A stretch of 64,000 bases of DNA from an uncultured Pelagibacteraceae bacterium (GTDB lineage: Bacteria; Pseudomonadota; Alphaproteobacteria; Pelagibacterales; Pelagibacteraceae): positions 1-64,000 of the forward strand of contig CACLYY010000004.1 of the NCBI GenBank assembly GCA_902611265.1, in the 5' to 3' direction. The translations under genes were made by a program, and so were the position numbers. Of the stretch, positions 43,027 to 52,592 are shown piece after piece. Positions within the stretch are counted from its first letter, which is position 1, and every line of letters starts with the position of its first letter. The notes under the pieces are model-generated. The model saw only the letters and a program-made list of their open reading frames with translations. It was not told the origin of the DNA and ran no database searches.

Positions 43027-43922
43027 TTTTGATCTCTTCCAAAATCTGGTTTCGCTATATCTTGTTTTAAATTTAGTATTTGCTGTCTTACTTTTTTTGA
43101 ATTAACCAATTTTTTTCTTAAAGTTTTATCATCTAAATTCTCAATATTTTTTTTAAATGATTTTAAATTTTTGATAAATAAGTTAATTGCACTCACAATA
43201 TTATTTTTGTTATTAAAAAAAATGTCTCTCCACATTATTTCGTTTGAAGCAGCAATTCTTGAAAAATCTCTTAACCCTCCCGCACTAAATTTAATTACAT
43301 CTTTTTTTTGAGTCTTTTGAAAATCTTGAGCGGTCTTTATTAAATTGTAAGCTATTAAGTGAGGTAAATGACTTGTAATAGAAAATATCTTATCGTGAAC
43401 TTTCTCATCCATAATTATTACTTTAGAACCAATTTTTTTCCAAAAATTAACCAATTTCTTTTGTTTTATTTTGTTTTTGTCACTAAAAATTATGCACCAT
43501 TTATTAACAAATAAACTTTTACTTCCATACTTTGGTCCACTTACCTCTGATCCAGATATTGGGTGACTCATAATCCAATCAAGCGACTTTGATAGGCTAT
43601 TTTTTTTTAATTTACTAATATTTCCCTTTGTGGAACCTACATCGGTAATTAAAGATTTTTTACTTAAATACTTATTTAAGTGAGGGATAACTCTTTCATA
43701 CTGACTCATTGGAGTAGCAATTATAACAAAATCCATATCTGAAATTTTGTTACCAAGTTTTTTTAAAATAATTATTTTTTTATTTATTTTTTTAATTTCT
43801 CTTATATTTTTTTTCGATTTTTCATAAACGAAAAAGTTTTTAGAAGCTTTTTTATTTAAAGACGCTCTTAAAATTGAAGATCCAATTAATCCGCAACCAA
43901 CGATCAATATATTTTTAAACAT
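43023..43922 (-). CDS. tyrA: Prephenate / cyclohexadienyl dehydrogenase
   Basis: NAD-dependent dehydrogenase of tyrosine synthesis, 299 residues. Dinucleotide-binding GCGLIGSSILRA at residues 10-21; IIATPMSQY; the catalytic His region LITDVGSTKG and WIMSHPISGSEVSGP; ITSHLPHLIAYNLI, and FSAGGLRDFSRIAASNEIMW, all TyrA/TyrC signatures. No chorismate mutase or ACT domain is fused. Pairing with HisC-type aminotransferase is standard for alphaproteobacterial hisC-tyrC, upstream of metX. The start overlaps hisC by 8 nt. Confidence 0.94.
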   Translation of the reverse strand: MFKNILIVGCGLIGSSILRASLNKKASKNFFVYEKSKKNIREIKKINKKIIILKKLGNKISDMDFVIIATPMSQYERVIPHLNKYLSKKSLITDVGSTKGNISKLKKNSLSKSLDWIMSHPISGSEVSGPKYGSKSLFVNKWCIIFSDKNKIKQKKLVNFWKKIGSKVIIMDEKVHDKIFSITSHLPHLIAYNLIKTAQDFQKTQKKDVIKFSAGGLRDFSRIAASNEIMWRDIFFNNKNNIVSAINLFIKNLKSFKKNIENLDDKTLRKKLVNSKKVRQQILNLKQDIAKPDFGRDQN

Positions 43923-45000
43923 TTTTAAAAATTTTTTTCATCTGTTTAATTAAAAGTATATTTTCTCTCGCATTTCCAATTGTAAGCCTTAGGCAATTTT
44001 TAATACCATATGAATTCATCTCCCTAAGAATTATTCCTGATCTCTCAAGTTTTCTCTCAACAAAATTTGAACTTAATTTACAACTTGTAAAATCTAAAAG
44101 AAAAAAATTTGGTCCAATTTCATTTGTCTGAATATTGTACGAATTCATTTCTTTCTGTATTTTTTTAGCCCAATCTAAATTATGTTTTACAGATTTTTTT
44201 ATAAAAATTTTATCTTTAAGTGACTCAACTGCACATTCCTGTGCTATTTTGTTAACATTAAATGGTGGTTTAATTTTAAATAAAGCATCTACAATTTTTT
44301 TACTTCCATAACCCCAACCTACTCTTAAAGATGCAAGACCATAAATTTTAGAAAATGTTCTTAATATAAACACATTATTTTTATTTTTAAAAAGCTCTAA
44401 ACCTGATTTGTAATCTTGATTCAGCATATATTCAAAATACGCATCGTCAACTACTAGTAAAATTTTTTTATTTAAACGCTTTCTTAAATCTAATAACTGG
44501 TTCTTAGAAATATAGGTTCCTGTAGGATTATTGGGATTAGCTACAAATACAATTTTAGTTCTTTTGGTTATTTTTTTTAAAATTTCATCATTAGATACCT
44601 TAAAATTTTTCTCTTTAGAAAACACAACTTTTGCCCCTACTATTTTTGAATAAATTCTATACATTAAAAAACTAAATTCTGGGACTACTACCTCATCTCC
44701 TTTATTTAAAAACAATTGACACAACATTTGAATAATTTCATCTGACCCAGATCCACATATAACCTTATTTTGTTTACAATTATATTTTTTTGAAATCATC
44801 GATGTTAACTCTTTAAATTTTCCATCTGGATATTTTGATATATCTCCTCTAAATTTTTTTAATACTTTAGAAGCATTTTTACTCATGCCTAAAGCAGACT
44901 CATTTGCCGATAACTTAATTATATTTTTTTTTTTATTTAAAAACGATTTTCCTGGCTTATAAGCCTCTAATTCGATTTTTCTAAATGTTGGAGTAGTCAT
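43915..45000 (-). CDS. hisC: Histidinol-phosphate / aromatic aminotransferase
   Basis: PLP-dependent class I/II aminotransferase of 361 residues. ANPNNPTGTYIS binds the cofactor, VVDDAYFEYM holds the PLP aspartate, FSKIYGLASLRVGW carries the PLP lysine (about 222), and CLRLTIGNARENILLI the C-terminal arginine. It could serve in both histidine synthesis and tyrosine/phenylalanine transamination; adjacency to tyrA supports the second. The gene is divergent from metX across 181 nt that contain the SAM-II riboswitch on the other strand. Confidence 0.92.
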   Translation of the reverse strand: MTTPTFRKIELEAYKPGKSFLNKKKNIIKLSANESALGMSKNASKVLKKFRGDISKYPDGKFKELTSMISKKYNCKQNKVICGSGSDEIIQMLCQLFLNKGDEVVVPEFSFLMYRIYSKIVGAKVVFSKEKNFKVSNDEILKKITKRTKIVFVANPNNPTGTYISKNQLLDLRKRLNKKILLVVDDAYFEYMLNQDYKSGLELFKNKNNVFILRTFSKIYGLASLRVGWGYGSKKIVDALFKIKPPFNVNKIAQECAVESLKDKIFIKKSVKHNLDWAKKIQKEMNSYNIQTNEIGPNFFLLDFTSCKLSSNFVERKLERSGIILREMNSYGIKNCLRLTIGNARENILLIKQMKKIFKNV

Positions 45001-45063
45001 GTGCTAATTTTTATTAATAAATAGTCGGATAATTAAATAATACAATCAATAATTCAAAAAAAA

Positions 45064-45090
45064 TTGACAACTAAAAATGTATCTTATAAA
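45064..45090 (+). promoter_or_regulatory. Sigma-70 promoter of metX
   Basis: A perfect -35 box TTGACA at 45064-45069 and a TATAAA -10 at 45085-45090, 15 nt apart. Initiation at about 45096-45098 would begin at the riboswitch P1 stem. The hexamers are strong; the spacing is at the short end. Confidence 0.65.
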
Positions 45091-45095
45091 AGCTT

Positions 45096-45150
45096 TTTGC
45101 GCTGATTTAACTGAATTGCGAGCGCGTTAAAAAACCTGCTAAATAAGTTT
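45096..45150 (+). ncRNA. SAM-II riboswitch upstream of metX
   Basis: Matches the SAM-II consensus closely. P1 is TGCGC (45098-45102) with GCGCG (45122-45126); the invariant loop TGATTTAAC (45103-45111) follows, then ATTGC, and downstream of P1 the pseudoknot strand CTGCTAAATAAG (45136-45147). SAM-II elements bind S-adenosylmethionine and repress methionine genes, and have been described from marine metagenomic metX leaders. Here the pseudoknot is 34 nt before the metX ATG rather than overlapping an obvious Shine-Dalgarno. Confidence 0.92.
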
Positions 45151-45181
45151 TTTACCTCACAATTCACATCAGAAAAAATTT

Positions 45182-46315
45182 ATGAGTAACTTGAATCAAT
45201 TGAATAGTGTGCTTATTAAGAAAACTCTAAAGCTTGATTGTGGAAAGGAAATATCAAACTTCCCACTAGCTTATGAGACTTATGGAAATCTTAACGAAAA
45301 TAAAGATAATGCTATATTAATTTTTCATGCATTAACTGGCGATCAGTATGCCTCGGGCATAAATCCTGTAACAAATAAAGAAGGTTGGTGGAATTATGCG
45401 GTTGGTCCAGGAAAGCCATTCGATACTGATAAATTTTTTATTATCTGTGCAAATGTCATTGGTGGTTGTATGGGATCTTATGGACCAGGATCTATAGATC
45501 CCTTGACTAATAAACCTTTAGGTACAAATTTTCCGGTTATTACCATTAACGATATGGTTAACGCTCAATACAACTTATTAGACCATTTTAAAATAGAAAA
45601 ATTATTTGCAGTTGCTGGAGGTTCAATGGGTGGGATGCAAGTTTTACAGTTTGTATCAAATTTTCCAAATAAAGCTAAAGTAGCTTTACCAATTGCTTGT
45701 ACGGCTAGTCATTCAGCTCAAAATATTGCTTTTAATGAACTTGGAAGACAGGCAATAATGTCTGATAGTAATTGGAAAGAGGGATTGTATAATGAGAAAT
45801 CAATAAATCCTGATAAAGGTTTAGCTGTTGCTAGAATGGCTGCTCATATCACTTATTTATCAAAACAAGGTTTACAAGAAAAGTTTGGAAGAAATCTTCA
45901 AGAAAGATCTGATTTAAAATTTGGATTTGATGCCGACTTTCAAATTGAAAGTTATTTGAGATACCAAGGCTCTGTATTTGTAGATAGATTTGATGCAAAT
46001 AGTTATTTGTATATAACAAGAGCGATGGATTATTTTGATTTAACAAAACAATTTGGTGGAAACCTGTCTAAAGCATTTAAAAATACCAAAACTAAATTTT
46101 TTATTATTTCCTTTACTTCTGATTGGTTATACCCAACATCTGAGAATAAGGATATTGTAATAGCACTAAATGCAATAGGTGCTGATGTTGGTTTTGTTGA
46201 AATTAAAACTGATAAAGGTCATGATTCCTTTTTATTAGACGTACCAGATTTTTTAAGCACTATTAAAAATTATTTAAACACAACTTATTCTAATATTAAT
46301 GAAAGAAGAATTTAA
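45182..46315 (+). CDS. metX: Homoserine O-acyltransferase (MetX)
   Basis: Alpha/beta hydrolase of 377 residues that activates homoserine with an acyl group for methionine synthesis. Nucleophile Ser in [13 protein letters not shown], oxyanion region [12 protein letters not shown], Asp in SFTSDWLYP and His in GHDSFLLD. Annotated members use acetyl- or succinyl-CoA and this cannot be settled by eye. Regulated by the SAM-II riboswitch in its leader. Overlaps metW by 17 nt, the usual metXW arrangement in proteobacteria. Confidence 0.95.
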   Translation: MSNLNQLNSVLIKKTLKLDCGKEISNFPLAYETYGNLNENKDNAILIFHALTGDQYASGINPVTNKEGWWNYAVGPGKPFDTDKFFIICANVIGGCMGSYGPGSIDPLTNKPLGTNFPVITINDMVNAQYNLLDHFKIEKLFAVAGGSMGGMQVLQFVSNFPNKAKVALPIACTASHSAQNIAFNELGRQAIMSDSNWKEGLYNEKSINPDKGLAVARMAAHITYLSKQGLQEKFGRNLQERSDLKFGFDADFQIESYLRYQGSVFVDRFDANSYLYITRAMDYFDLTKQFGGNLSKAFKNTKTKFFIISFTSDWLYPTSENKDIVIALNAIGADVGFVEIKTDKGHDSFLLDVPDFLSTIKNYLNTTYSNINERRI

Positions 46316-46895
46316 AGTTATATCTAAGTTTATTGAGGAAAAATCAAGAGTCTTAGATGTTGGATGTGGTGATGGAATTTTGATGGAATTTCTATCAAAA
46401 AATAAAGTAGTAGATATTAGAGGACTTGAAATTTCTAAAGAAAAAGTAAAAAAATGTTTGTCTAAAGGTCTAGCTGTTATTGAAGGCGATGCTGAAAATG
46501 ATTTAAAACAATTTCCAGACTTATCATTTGATTATGTAATATTGAGTCAAACGCTTCAAGCATTTATGAATCCAGAAAAAGTGATTGAAAATTTATTACG
46601 AGTAGGAAAAAAAGTAATTGTTACAATTCCAAATTTTGGACATTGGAAAGTTAGATTAGATTTGCTATTTAAAGGAGAAATGCCAGTTACAAAGAATTTA
46701 CCTTATCAATGGTATGATACCCCAAACCTACATATGTGTACAATTCTAGATTTTTATAATTTTTGCAACAATAGGGGGATAAATATTTTTAAAACGATTT
46801 CATTAAATGGACAAACAATCTCAGATATCAAACGTTCAAATTTAAAATATAAAAACCTAATATCTGAGTTAGGTATATTTTTATTAGAAAAGTAA
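46299..46895 (+). CDS. metW: Methionine biosynthesis protein MetW
   Basis: Rossmann-fold, methyltransferase-like protein of 198 residues with [27 protein letters not shown], the [14 protein letters not shown] block and [17 protein letters not shown], all standard for MetW. It always accompanies MetX in proteobacteria and is thought to be required for MetX activity. The ATG at 46299 lies inside metX. No separate ribosome site needed because of translational coupling. Confidence 0.95.
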   Translation: MKEEFKVISKFIEEKSRVLDVGCGDGILMEFLSKNKVVDIRGLEISKEKVKKCLSKGLAVIEGDAENDLKQFPDLSFDYVILSQTLQAFMNPEKVIENLLRVGKKVIVTIPNFGHWKVRLDLLFKGEMPVTKNLPYQWYDTPNLHMCTILDFYNFCNNRGINIFKTISLNGQTISDIKRSNLKYKNLISELGIFLLEK

Positions 46896-46896
46896 A

Positions 46897-47616
46897 ATGA
46901 AAATAGAAATTATAAAATGTTTAGAAGATAATTTTTCATATTTATTAATTGATGAAGTAACTAAGACCGCTATTGTTGTGGATCCTAGTGAGTCAAAACC
47001 TATTATAGATAAAATCGAAAGTCTTAATCTTAAATTAAAATTTATATTGAATACTCATCATCATTATGATCATGTAGGAGGAAATAAAGAACTTAAAAAA
47101 TTATACGACGCTAAAGTAATTGGGTTTGATGAAGACAAACATAGGATTCCTGAAATAGATATTTGTTTAAAAAATAATGAAATCTGGAAAGATGGTATAT
47201 TTGAAGCAAAGGTTTTTCATATTCCAGGACATACTTTAGGCCACATATGTTTTTATTTTTTTAAAGAAAATATACTTTTTTCTGGAGATACATTATTTTC
47301 TTTAGGTTGTGGGAGAGTATTTGAAGGAACTCATGAGCAAATGTTTAATTCTCTTCAGTTATTAAAAAATTTACCATCGAAGACAGAAATTTATTGTGGA
47401 CATGAATACACATTAAAAAATTCAGATTTTTGTTTAAAGTACGACTCAGAAAATAGTGCACTAATTTCAAAAATTGAATTTATAAAAAATCAATTGGCCA
47501 AAGGTCAGCCAACTATTCCAACAACACTCGAAGAAGAGCTTAAAACTAATATTTTTTTAAGATCAAAAAATGTTGAAAACTTTTCAAAATTGAGAGATTT
47601 AAAGGATAATTTCTAA
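46897..47616 (+). CDS. gloB: Hydroxyacylglutathione hydrolase (glyoxalase II)
   Basis: Metallo-beta-lactamase-fold hydrolase of 239 residues. The binuclear metal motif is NTHHHYDHVGG (about residues 52-62), followed by FHIPGHTLGHICF, LFSGDTLFSLGCGRVFEG and YCGHEYT. The C-terminal substrate domain ends LRDLKDNF. It hydrolyses S-lactoylglutathione in methylglyoxal detoxification. One nucleotide after metW, so probably in the metXW transcript; glyoxalase I is not seen here. Confidence 0.95.
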   Translation: MKIEIIKCLEDNFSYLLIDEVTKTAIVVDPSESKPIIDKIESLNLKLKFILNTHHHYDHVGGNKELKKLYDAKVIGFDEDKHRIPEIDICLKNNEIWKDGIFEAKVFHIPGHTLGHICFYFFKENILFSGDTLFSLGCGRVFEGTHEQMFNSLQLLKNLPSKTEIYCGHEYTLKNSDFCLKYDSENSALISKIEFIKNQLAKGQPTIPTTLEEELKTNIFLRSKNVENFSKLRDLKDNF

Positions 47617-47626
47617 CTTATTCAGC

Positions 47627-47654
47627 TTGACTAAAATAAGGCCCTGACTATATT
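47627..47654 (+). promoter_or_regulatory. Sigma-70 promoter of rplU-rpmA
   Basis: TTGACT (47627-47632), 16 nt spacer, TATATT (47649-47654), then initiation about 47661, giving a short leader of about 20 nt before the rplU ATG. It is one of the best hexamer matches in the window, fitting a highly expressed ribosomal-protein operon. Confidence 0.65.
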
Positions 47655-47681
47655 GCTGATAATTAAAAATTAGGATCATTA

Positions 47682-48092
47682 ATGTCATACGCAATTATAC
47701 AAACAGGTGGAAAACAATACAAAGTATCGGCTGGAGAGATTGTTAAAATTGAAAAATTGCCAGATTCTAATCCAGATACAAAAGTAGAATTTAAAGATAT
47801 TTTAGCCTATGGAGATGATAAAAATATTGAGTTAGGTGAACCAACAGTAAATGGAGCTAAAGTTGAAGCAGAATTATTAAAAAATGGTAAAGAAAGAACT
47901 GTTTTAATTTTCAAAAAAAGAAGAAGAAAAAATTCGAGACGAAAGAATGGACATAGACAGCAATTCTCGTTAATAAGAATTAATAAAATTTTTTCAAAAG
48001 ATGGTAAAGTGCTATCAGAAGCTGAAAAAATGAAAAAAAAGGAAATTGCAGTTAAAGAAGCTAAAACAGAAAAAATTGAGGCTTCAAAATAA
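47682..48092 (+). CDS. rplU: 50S ribosomal protein L21
   Basis: Large-subunit protein L21: start MSYAIIQTGGKQYKVSAGEI, then KRRRRKNSRRKNGHRQ, the 23S rRNA-binding basic block. At 136 residues it has a lysine/glutamate-rich C-terminal extension of about 30 residues beyond the 103-residue E. coli protein, as often in alphaproteobacteria. It has its own strong promoter and leads rplU-rpmA-obgE. Confidence 0.97.
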   Translation: MSYAIIQTGGKQYKVSAGEIVKIEKLPDSNPDTKVEFKDILAYGDDKNIELGEPTVNGAKVEAELLKNGKERTVLIFKKRRRKNSRRKNGHRQQFSLIRINKIFSKDGKVLSEAEKMKKKEIAVKEAKTEKIEASK

Positions 48093-48103
48093 ATAGGTAA
48101 TTT

Positions 48104-48358
48104 ATGGCAACAAAAAAAGCAGGTGGATCATCAAGGAACGGAAGAGATAGCGCTGGTCGTAGATTAGGAGTAAAAAAATATGGTGGTCAACTAGTTGTTC
48201 CTGGCAATATTATTGTTAGACAAAGAGGTACTAAAATATTTCCTGGAGAAAATGTTGGAATGGGTAAAGACCATTCAATTTTTTCTGTTGTTAAAGGAAA
48301 AGTAATTTTTAAAAAAAGCAAGTCAGACAGAACTTACGTTTCAGTAAAGCCTAATTAA
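48104..48358 (+). CDS. rpmA: 50S ribosomal protein L27
   Basis: L27, 84 residues, with [19 protein letters not shown] at its start, the flexible tail that reaches the peptidyl-transferase centre, then [20 protein letters not shown]. No cleavable N-terminal extension of Firmicutes type. Order rplU-rpmA-obgE is conserved in bacteria. Confidence 0.97.
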   Translation: MATKKAGGSSRNGRDSAGRRLGVKKYGGQLVVPGNIIVRQRGTKIFPGENVGMGKDHSIFSVVKGKVIFKKSKSDRTYVSVKPN

Positions 48359-48386
48359 TAGACAGATAATTAACATCTGTAAAATC

Positions 48387-49370
48387 ATGAAATTTCTCGA
48401 TCAAGTAAAGATATATGTAAAAGCCGGAGACGGTGGGTCTGGATCTCCCAGTTTCAGAAGAGAAAAATTTATTGAATTCGGAGGACCTGATGGAGGTGAT
48501 GGAGGTAAAGGTGGTTCTGTAATGTTAGTGTCAGAAAGAAATTTAAACACATTAATTGATTTTAGATATCAACAACACTTCAAAGCTGAAAGAGGTAGAG
48601 ATGGTAGTGGAAAAAATAAGACAGGCAGAGGTGGAGAAAATTTATACTTAAAAGTACCAATTGGAACTCAAGTATTTGAAGAAGATAATAAAACGCTAAT
48701 ATTTGATTTTAAAAAAGAAAATGAGGAATTTGTTGCAGCAATTGGTGGTAAGGGAGGATTTGGCAACACAAGATTTAAATCATCAACTAATAGAGCTCCA
48801 AAAAAATTTACCAAAGGAACAATTGGTGAAGAATTCTGGATATGGCTACAACTTAAAACAATCGCAGATATAGGAATTATAGGTTTGCCTAATGCGGGCA
48901 AGTCAAGCTTATTAGCTTCATTAACAAGTGCAACTCCTAAAATTGCAAATTACAAATTTACAACTCTTAATCCAAATCTTGGGGTTGCAATATACGATGA
49001 TAAAGAAATAACTTTGGCTGATATTCCAGGATTAATTGAAGGAGCACATAAAGGTACGGGATTAGGTATTAAATTTTTAAAACATATAGAGAGATGTAAA
49101 GTATTATTACATTTAATCGATATTTCAGAAAAAAATTTGGTCAATTCATATAGTCAAGTTAGAGAGGAGATGGCAAAATATAGTTCAGAACTTCTAAAAA
49201 AGCAGGAAATAATTGTATTTAATAAGACAGATCTAATTGATGATGAAGAAAAAAATAAAAAAATAAAAGAATTTCATGAAACTATAAAGAAAATTACTTT
49301 TGAAACATCAACACTCGATAAAAAATCTGTATCTGATATTAAATCAAAATTACTTAATTATGTATCTTAA
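48387..49370 (+). CDS. obgE: GTPase Obg (ObgE/CgtA)
   Basis: Ribosome-assembly GTPase, 327 residues. Glycine-rich Obg fold at residues 1-158 (GGPDGGDGGKGGSVMLV), G domain with G1 GLPNAGKSSLL, G3 LADIPGLIEGAHKG, G4 FNKTDL. Acts in 50S maturation and stress signalling. The gene lacks the extra C-terminal domain of some species. It overlaps proB by 11 nt, keeping the alphaproteobacterial order obgE-proB-proA. Confidence 0.96.
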   Translation: MKFLDQVKIYVKAGDGGSGSPSFRREKFIEFGGPDGGDGGKGGSVMLVSERNLNTLIDFRYQQHFKAERGRDGSGKNKTGRGGENLYLKVPIGTQVFEEDNKTLIFDFKKENEEFVAAIGGKGGFGNTRFKSSTNRAPKKFTKGTIGEEFWIWLQLKTIADIGIIGLPNAGKSSLLASLTSATPKIANYKFTTLNPNLGVAIYDDKEITLADIPGLIEGAHKGTGLGIKFLKHIERCKVLLHLIDISEKNLVNSYSQVREEMAKYSSELLKKQEIIVFNKTDLIDDEEKNKKIKEFHETIKKITFETSTLDKKSVSDIKSKLLNYVS

Positions 49371-50469
49371 AGACTCAAAAACAGTTGTTATAAAGATTGG
49401 ATCATCTTTATTAATTAATGACAAAAAAATTGTCAGAGAAAAATGGCTGACAGAATTTGCAAAAGATGTTCAATATCTCAAAAAATTAAAAAAAAATATC
49501 ATTTTAGTAAGTTCAGGAGCAATAGCTCTTGGTTGTAAAAAATTAAAACTAAGTAAAAAAAAATTAAAACTTGATAAAAGCCAAGCTGTAGCTTCAATTG
49601 GACAAATTGAATTAATGAATCTTTTTAAAAAAACTTTCAATAAGTCAAAAATAAATCTTTCACAAATTTTACTTACACTTGAGGATACAGAAAAAAGACG
49701 GAGAGCAATAAATGCTAAAAGAACCTTTGAAAATTTATTTGATCTTGGTTTTATACCTGTAGTAAATGAAAATGATAGTATTGCTACCTCTGAAATAAAA
49801 TACGGAGATAATGATAGGTTGGCATCAAGGGTCGCTCAGATATCCGGCGCAGATTGTTTAATTTTATTCTCTGATGTCAATGGCCTTTACTCAAAAGATC
49901 CAAAATTAGATAAAAAAGCAAAACTAATCTATGAAATAAAAAGTATTGATCAAAAAATAGAAAGATTGGCTACACAAAAAACTGGTGAATTTGGATCTGG
50001 AGGAATGAAGACAAAGATTGATGCTGCTAAAATTTGTCAATTTTCGGGATGTCATATGGCAATAGCTAATGGTTTAATAAATAGGCCAATACAAAAAATT
50101 TTAACTAAAAATAAATGTACATGGTTTTTGCCTAAAATCTCAAAACTGGATGCTAGAAAAAGATGGATAATAAGTTCAATTTCTCCTAAGGGAAAAATAA
50201 TAATTGATGAAGGTGCTTTATCAGCTCTGAATAATGGCAAAAGCCTGTTGGCTGCTGGGATTAAAGATGTTCAAGGTAGTTTTAATAAAGGCGATCATAT
50301 TAAAATTCTTAATAATAGTATGACTGAATTTGCCAGAGGTTTGAGCAGTTTCTCCTCTGATGAAATTTTAAAAATTAAAGGAAAGCACTCTAATAAAATA
50401 AATGATATTTTGGGTTATGTTTCAAAATCCGAAGTTATTCATAAAGATGACATGGTATTAATAAAATGA
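49360..50469 (+). CDS. proB: Glutamate 5-kinase
   Basis: First proline-biosynthesis enzyme. 369 residues, starting at the ATG at 49360 inside obgE; an upstream in-frame ATG at 49300 would add 20 residues not found in the family and is rejected. Amino-acid kinase domain with VVIKIGSSLL, LVSSGAIALG, VNENDSIATSEIKYGDND and TGEFGSGGMKTKIDAA; C-terminal PUA domain from about residue 275 (DEGALSALNNGKSLLAAGI). Overlaps proA by 4 nt. Confidence 0.96.
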   Translation: MYLKDSKTVVIKIGSSLLINDKKIVREKWLTEFAKDVQYLKKLKKNIILVSSGAIALGCKKLKLSKKKLKLDKSQAVASIGQIELMNLFKKTFNKSKINLSQILLTLEDTEKRRRAINAKRTFENLFDLGFIPVVNENDSIATSEIKYGDNDRLASRVAQISGADCLILFSDVNGLYSKDPKLDKKAKLIYEIKSIDQKIERLATQKTGEFGSGGMKTKIDAAKICQFSGCHMAIANGLINRPIQKILTKNKCTWFLPKISKLDARKRWIISSISPKGKIIIDEGALSALNNGKSLLAAGIKDVQGSFNKGDHIKILNNSMTEFARGLSSFSSDEILKIKGKHSNKINDILGYVSKSEVIHKDDMVLIK

Positions 50470-51713
50470 GCAAATACTTAGAAAAAATTGGTTTAAATGC
50501 GAAAATTGCCTTTGAAAACAAAATAAGTAAAAAAAAAAAGAATAAAGTATTAAATTATTATGCTGAACTTATCTCAAAGAATCAAAATAAAATTCTAATT
50601 GAAAATTCCAAAGATATAAAAGTTGCTAAATCTAAAAAATTAAAAGAGAATTTAATAAAAAGACTCGCTCTTAATAACGAAAAAATAAAATCGATAATTA
50701 AATCAATTAAAATAATTGCGAATTTTAAAGATCCAGTGGATGTAGATCTAGAAACTTGGAAGAGGCCAAATGGTTTAAAAATTAAGAAAGTATCAGTTCC
50801 AATTGGAATTATTGGTATAATCTATGAAAGTAGACCAAATGTTACATCGGATGTATCTACACTTTGTTTTAAATCTGGAAACTGTGTCATTTTAAGAGGA
50901 GGTTCCGAGGCTTATTTTAGTAATAAAATTTTAGCTCACCTTTTTAGAAAATCTCTAGAAAAAAATAAAATAAATAAAAATTTTGTTCAATTCATTGAAA
51001 ATAAAAAAAGAAAGCTAGTGGACTATATGCTTTCAAAAATGACTAAATACATAGATGTTATAATTCCAAGGGGTGGAAAAAGTCTTGTTAAAAAGGTACA
51101 AGAACTTTCATCCGTACCTGTTATTGGACATCTCGAAGGTATTTGTCACACATATGTTGATAAAGATGCGAATATATCAATGGCAAAAAAGATATTAGTT
51201 AATGCCAAAATGCGTAATACTAGTATTTGTGGAGCTACTGAGACACTATTAATACATAAAAATAAGTCAAAAAATGTAAATGAGATTTTAAATGAATTGA
51301 GTGAAAAAGGTTGTTTAATTTATGCTGATAAAAAAATCTCTAAATTATTTAAAGGAAAATCAAAATTAGCAAATAATAAAACTTGGGCTAAAGAACATTT
51401 ATCAGCTAAAATTTCAGTAAAATTAGTTGACGACATTCATTATGCAGTTAGTCATATCAATAAATTTGGAACAATGCATACAGATGCAATAATTACAAAC
51501 AATAATCATTCTGCAAAATATTTTTTAAAAAATGTTAAAAGTTCTATCGCAATTCATAATTCATCAACACAATATGCAGATGGTGGTGAGTTTGGTTATG
51601 GTGGTGAGGTAGGAATTTCAACAAATAAACTCCCACCAAGAGGTCCTGTAGGACTCAACCAGCTTGTAAGCTATAAATATGAAATATATGGATCTGGTCA
51701 GACAAGAAAGTAG
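50466..51713 (+). CDS. proA: Gamma-glutamyl phosphate reductase
   Basis: NADPH-dependent reductase of proline synthesis, 415 residues, aldehyde-dehydrogenase fold. The active-site Cys lies in NTSICGATETLLIH; other blocks are GIIYESRPNVTSDV, NCVILRGGSEAYFSN, VIPRGGKSLV, and STQYADGGEFGYGGEVGIST with KLPPRGPVGL. Complete and standard. nadD starts inside its 3' end. Confidence 0.96.
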   Translation: MSKYLEKIGLNAKIAFENKISKKKKNKVLNYYAELISKNQNKILIENSKDIKVAKSKKLKENLIKRLALNNEKIKSIIKSIKIIANFKDPVDVDLETWKRPNGLKIKKVSVPIGIIGIIYESRPNVTSDVSTLCFKSGNCVILRGGSEAYFSNKILAHLFRKSLEKNKINKNFVQFIENKKRKLVDYMLSKMTKYIDVIIPRGGKSLVKKVQELSSVPVIGHLEGICHTYVDKDANISMAKKILVNAKMRNTSICGATETLLIHKNKSKNVNEILNELSEKGCLIYADKKISKLFKGKSKLANNKTWAKEHLSAKISVKLVDDIHYAVSHINKFGTMHTDAIITNNNHSAKYFLKNVKSSIAIHNSSTQYADGGEFGYGGEVGISTNKLPPRGPVGLNQLVSYKYEIYGSGQTRK

Positions 51714-52224
51714 AAAAAAAATAGGAATTCTTGGTGGTACATTTGATCCAGCTCACAGAGGACATTTAAGTATTTCAAAAGAAGCAAAAAAAAGATTTGG
51801 TCTAGATAAAGTTATTTGGGCTGTAACTAAAAAAAATCCTTTTAAAGGTAAAAGTAATTTGAATTTAGATAAAAGAATAAAATATGCAAAAAAAATAAAC
51901 AAAAATAATTTGTTTATTAAAGTTAAATATTTTGAAAATATAATTAAATCTAATCGAACTATTGACTTAATCAAATATATTAAAAGAAAAAATAAAAATG
52001 CTGAAATTTATTTTATTATGGGGGCTGATAGTTTAATTAATTTTCACAAATGGAAAAATTCAGACTTAATCTTGGGTATTTGCCATATACTTGTTTTTGA
52101 TAGAGATAAATATAAGGCAAAATCATTGAATTCTGTAAGCTATAAAAAATATAGTAACAAAAGCATAGAATTTATTAGATTTAAGAAAGTCAATATTTCA
52201 TCTTCTAAATTAAGAAAAATTTGA
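51679..52224 (+). CDS. nadD: Nicotinate-mononucleotide adenylyltransferase
   Basis: Transfers AMP to NaMN in NAD synthesis; 181 residues. Nucleotidyltransferase motif GILGGTFDPAHRGHLSIS with the HxGH pair, and IMGADSLINFHKWKN; ends with the ISSSKLRK motif that follows the family ISST pattern. The ORF begins at 51679, 35 nt inside proA, with a second ATG at 51688; neither has a clear ribosome site, so translation is probably coupled. Exact start uncertain. Confidence 0.92.
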   Translation: MKYMDLVRQESRKKIGILGGTFDPAHRGHLSISKEAKKRFGLDKVIWAVTKKNPFKGKSNLNLDKRIKYAKKINKNNLFIKVKYFENIIKSNRTIDLIKYIKRKNKNAEIYFIMGADSLINFHKWKNSDLILGICHILVFDRDKYKAKSLNSVSYKKYSNKSIEFIRFKKVNISSSKLRKI

Positions 52225-52241
52225 TACTCTAAAATCAATTA

Positions 52242-52592
52242 ATGGATAATATCTCTTCTCTTCACAAAGATATAATTAATCTTTTAGACTCAAATAAAGC
52301 ATTAGATATTGTATCAATAGATTTAGATGGAAAATCGTCAATTGCAGATCAAATGATAATTGCTAGTGGAACTTCCTCTAGACACATTCAAGCATTGTCA
52401 GAGCAAGTTTATGAATTTTTAAAAAAGAATGGTGTTCATAACTGTAAAATTGAAGGAACAGAAAGCAATGATTGGAAACTAGTTGATGGAATAGATCTTA
52501 TTATCCATATTTTTAATCCTGAAAAAAGAAAATTTTATGAATTAGAGAAAATATGGTCTGAGCTGATACCTAAAGAAAAAGTAATTATATGA
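52242..52592 (+). CDS. rsfS: Ribosomal silencing factor RsfS
   Basis: 116 residues of the RsfS/Iojap family, which bind L14 on the 50S subunit and block subunit joining when nutrients are scarce. Marks: DGKSSIADQMIIASGTSSRHI, NDWKLVDGIDLIIHIF and KRKFYELEKIW. Overlaps ctpA by 4 nt. The usual rlmH gene and murein-hydrolase activator between rsfS and ctpA are absent here. Confidence 0.96.
   Translation: MDNISSLHKDIINLLDSNKALDIVSIDLDGKSSIADQMIIASGTSSRHIQALSEQVYEFLKKNGVHNCKIEGTESNDWKLVDGIDLIIHIFNPEKRKFYELEKIWSELIPKEKVII

Noticed and set aside
49300-49359. Longer N-terminus for ProB
   Set aside because: The extra 20 residues lie in the obgE frame overlap and are not a ProB feature; the ATG at 49360 fits the family start.
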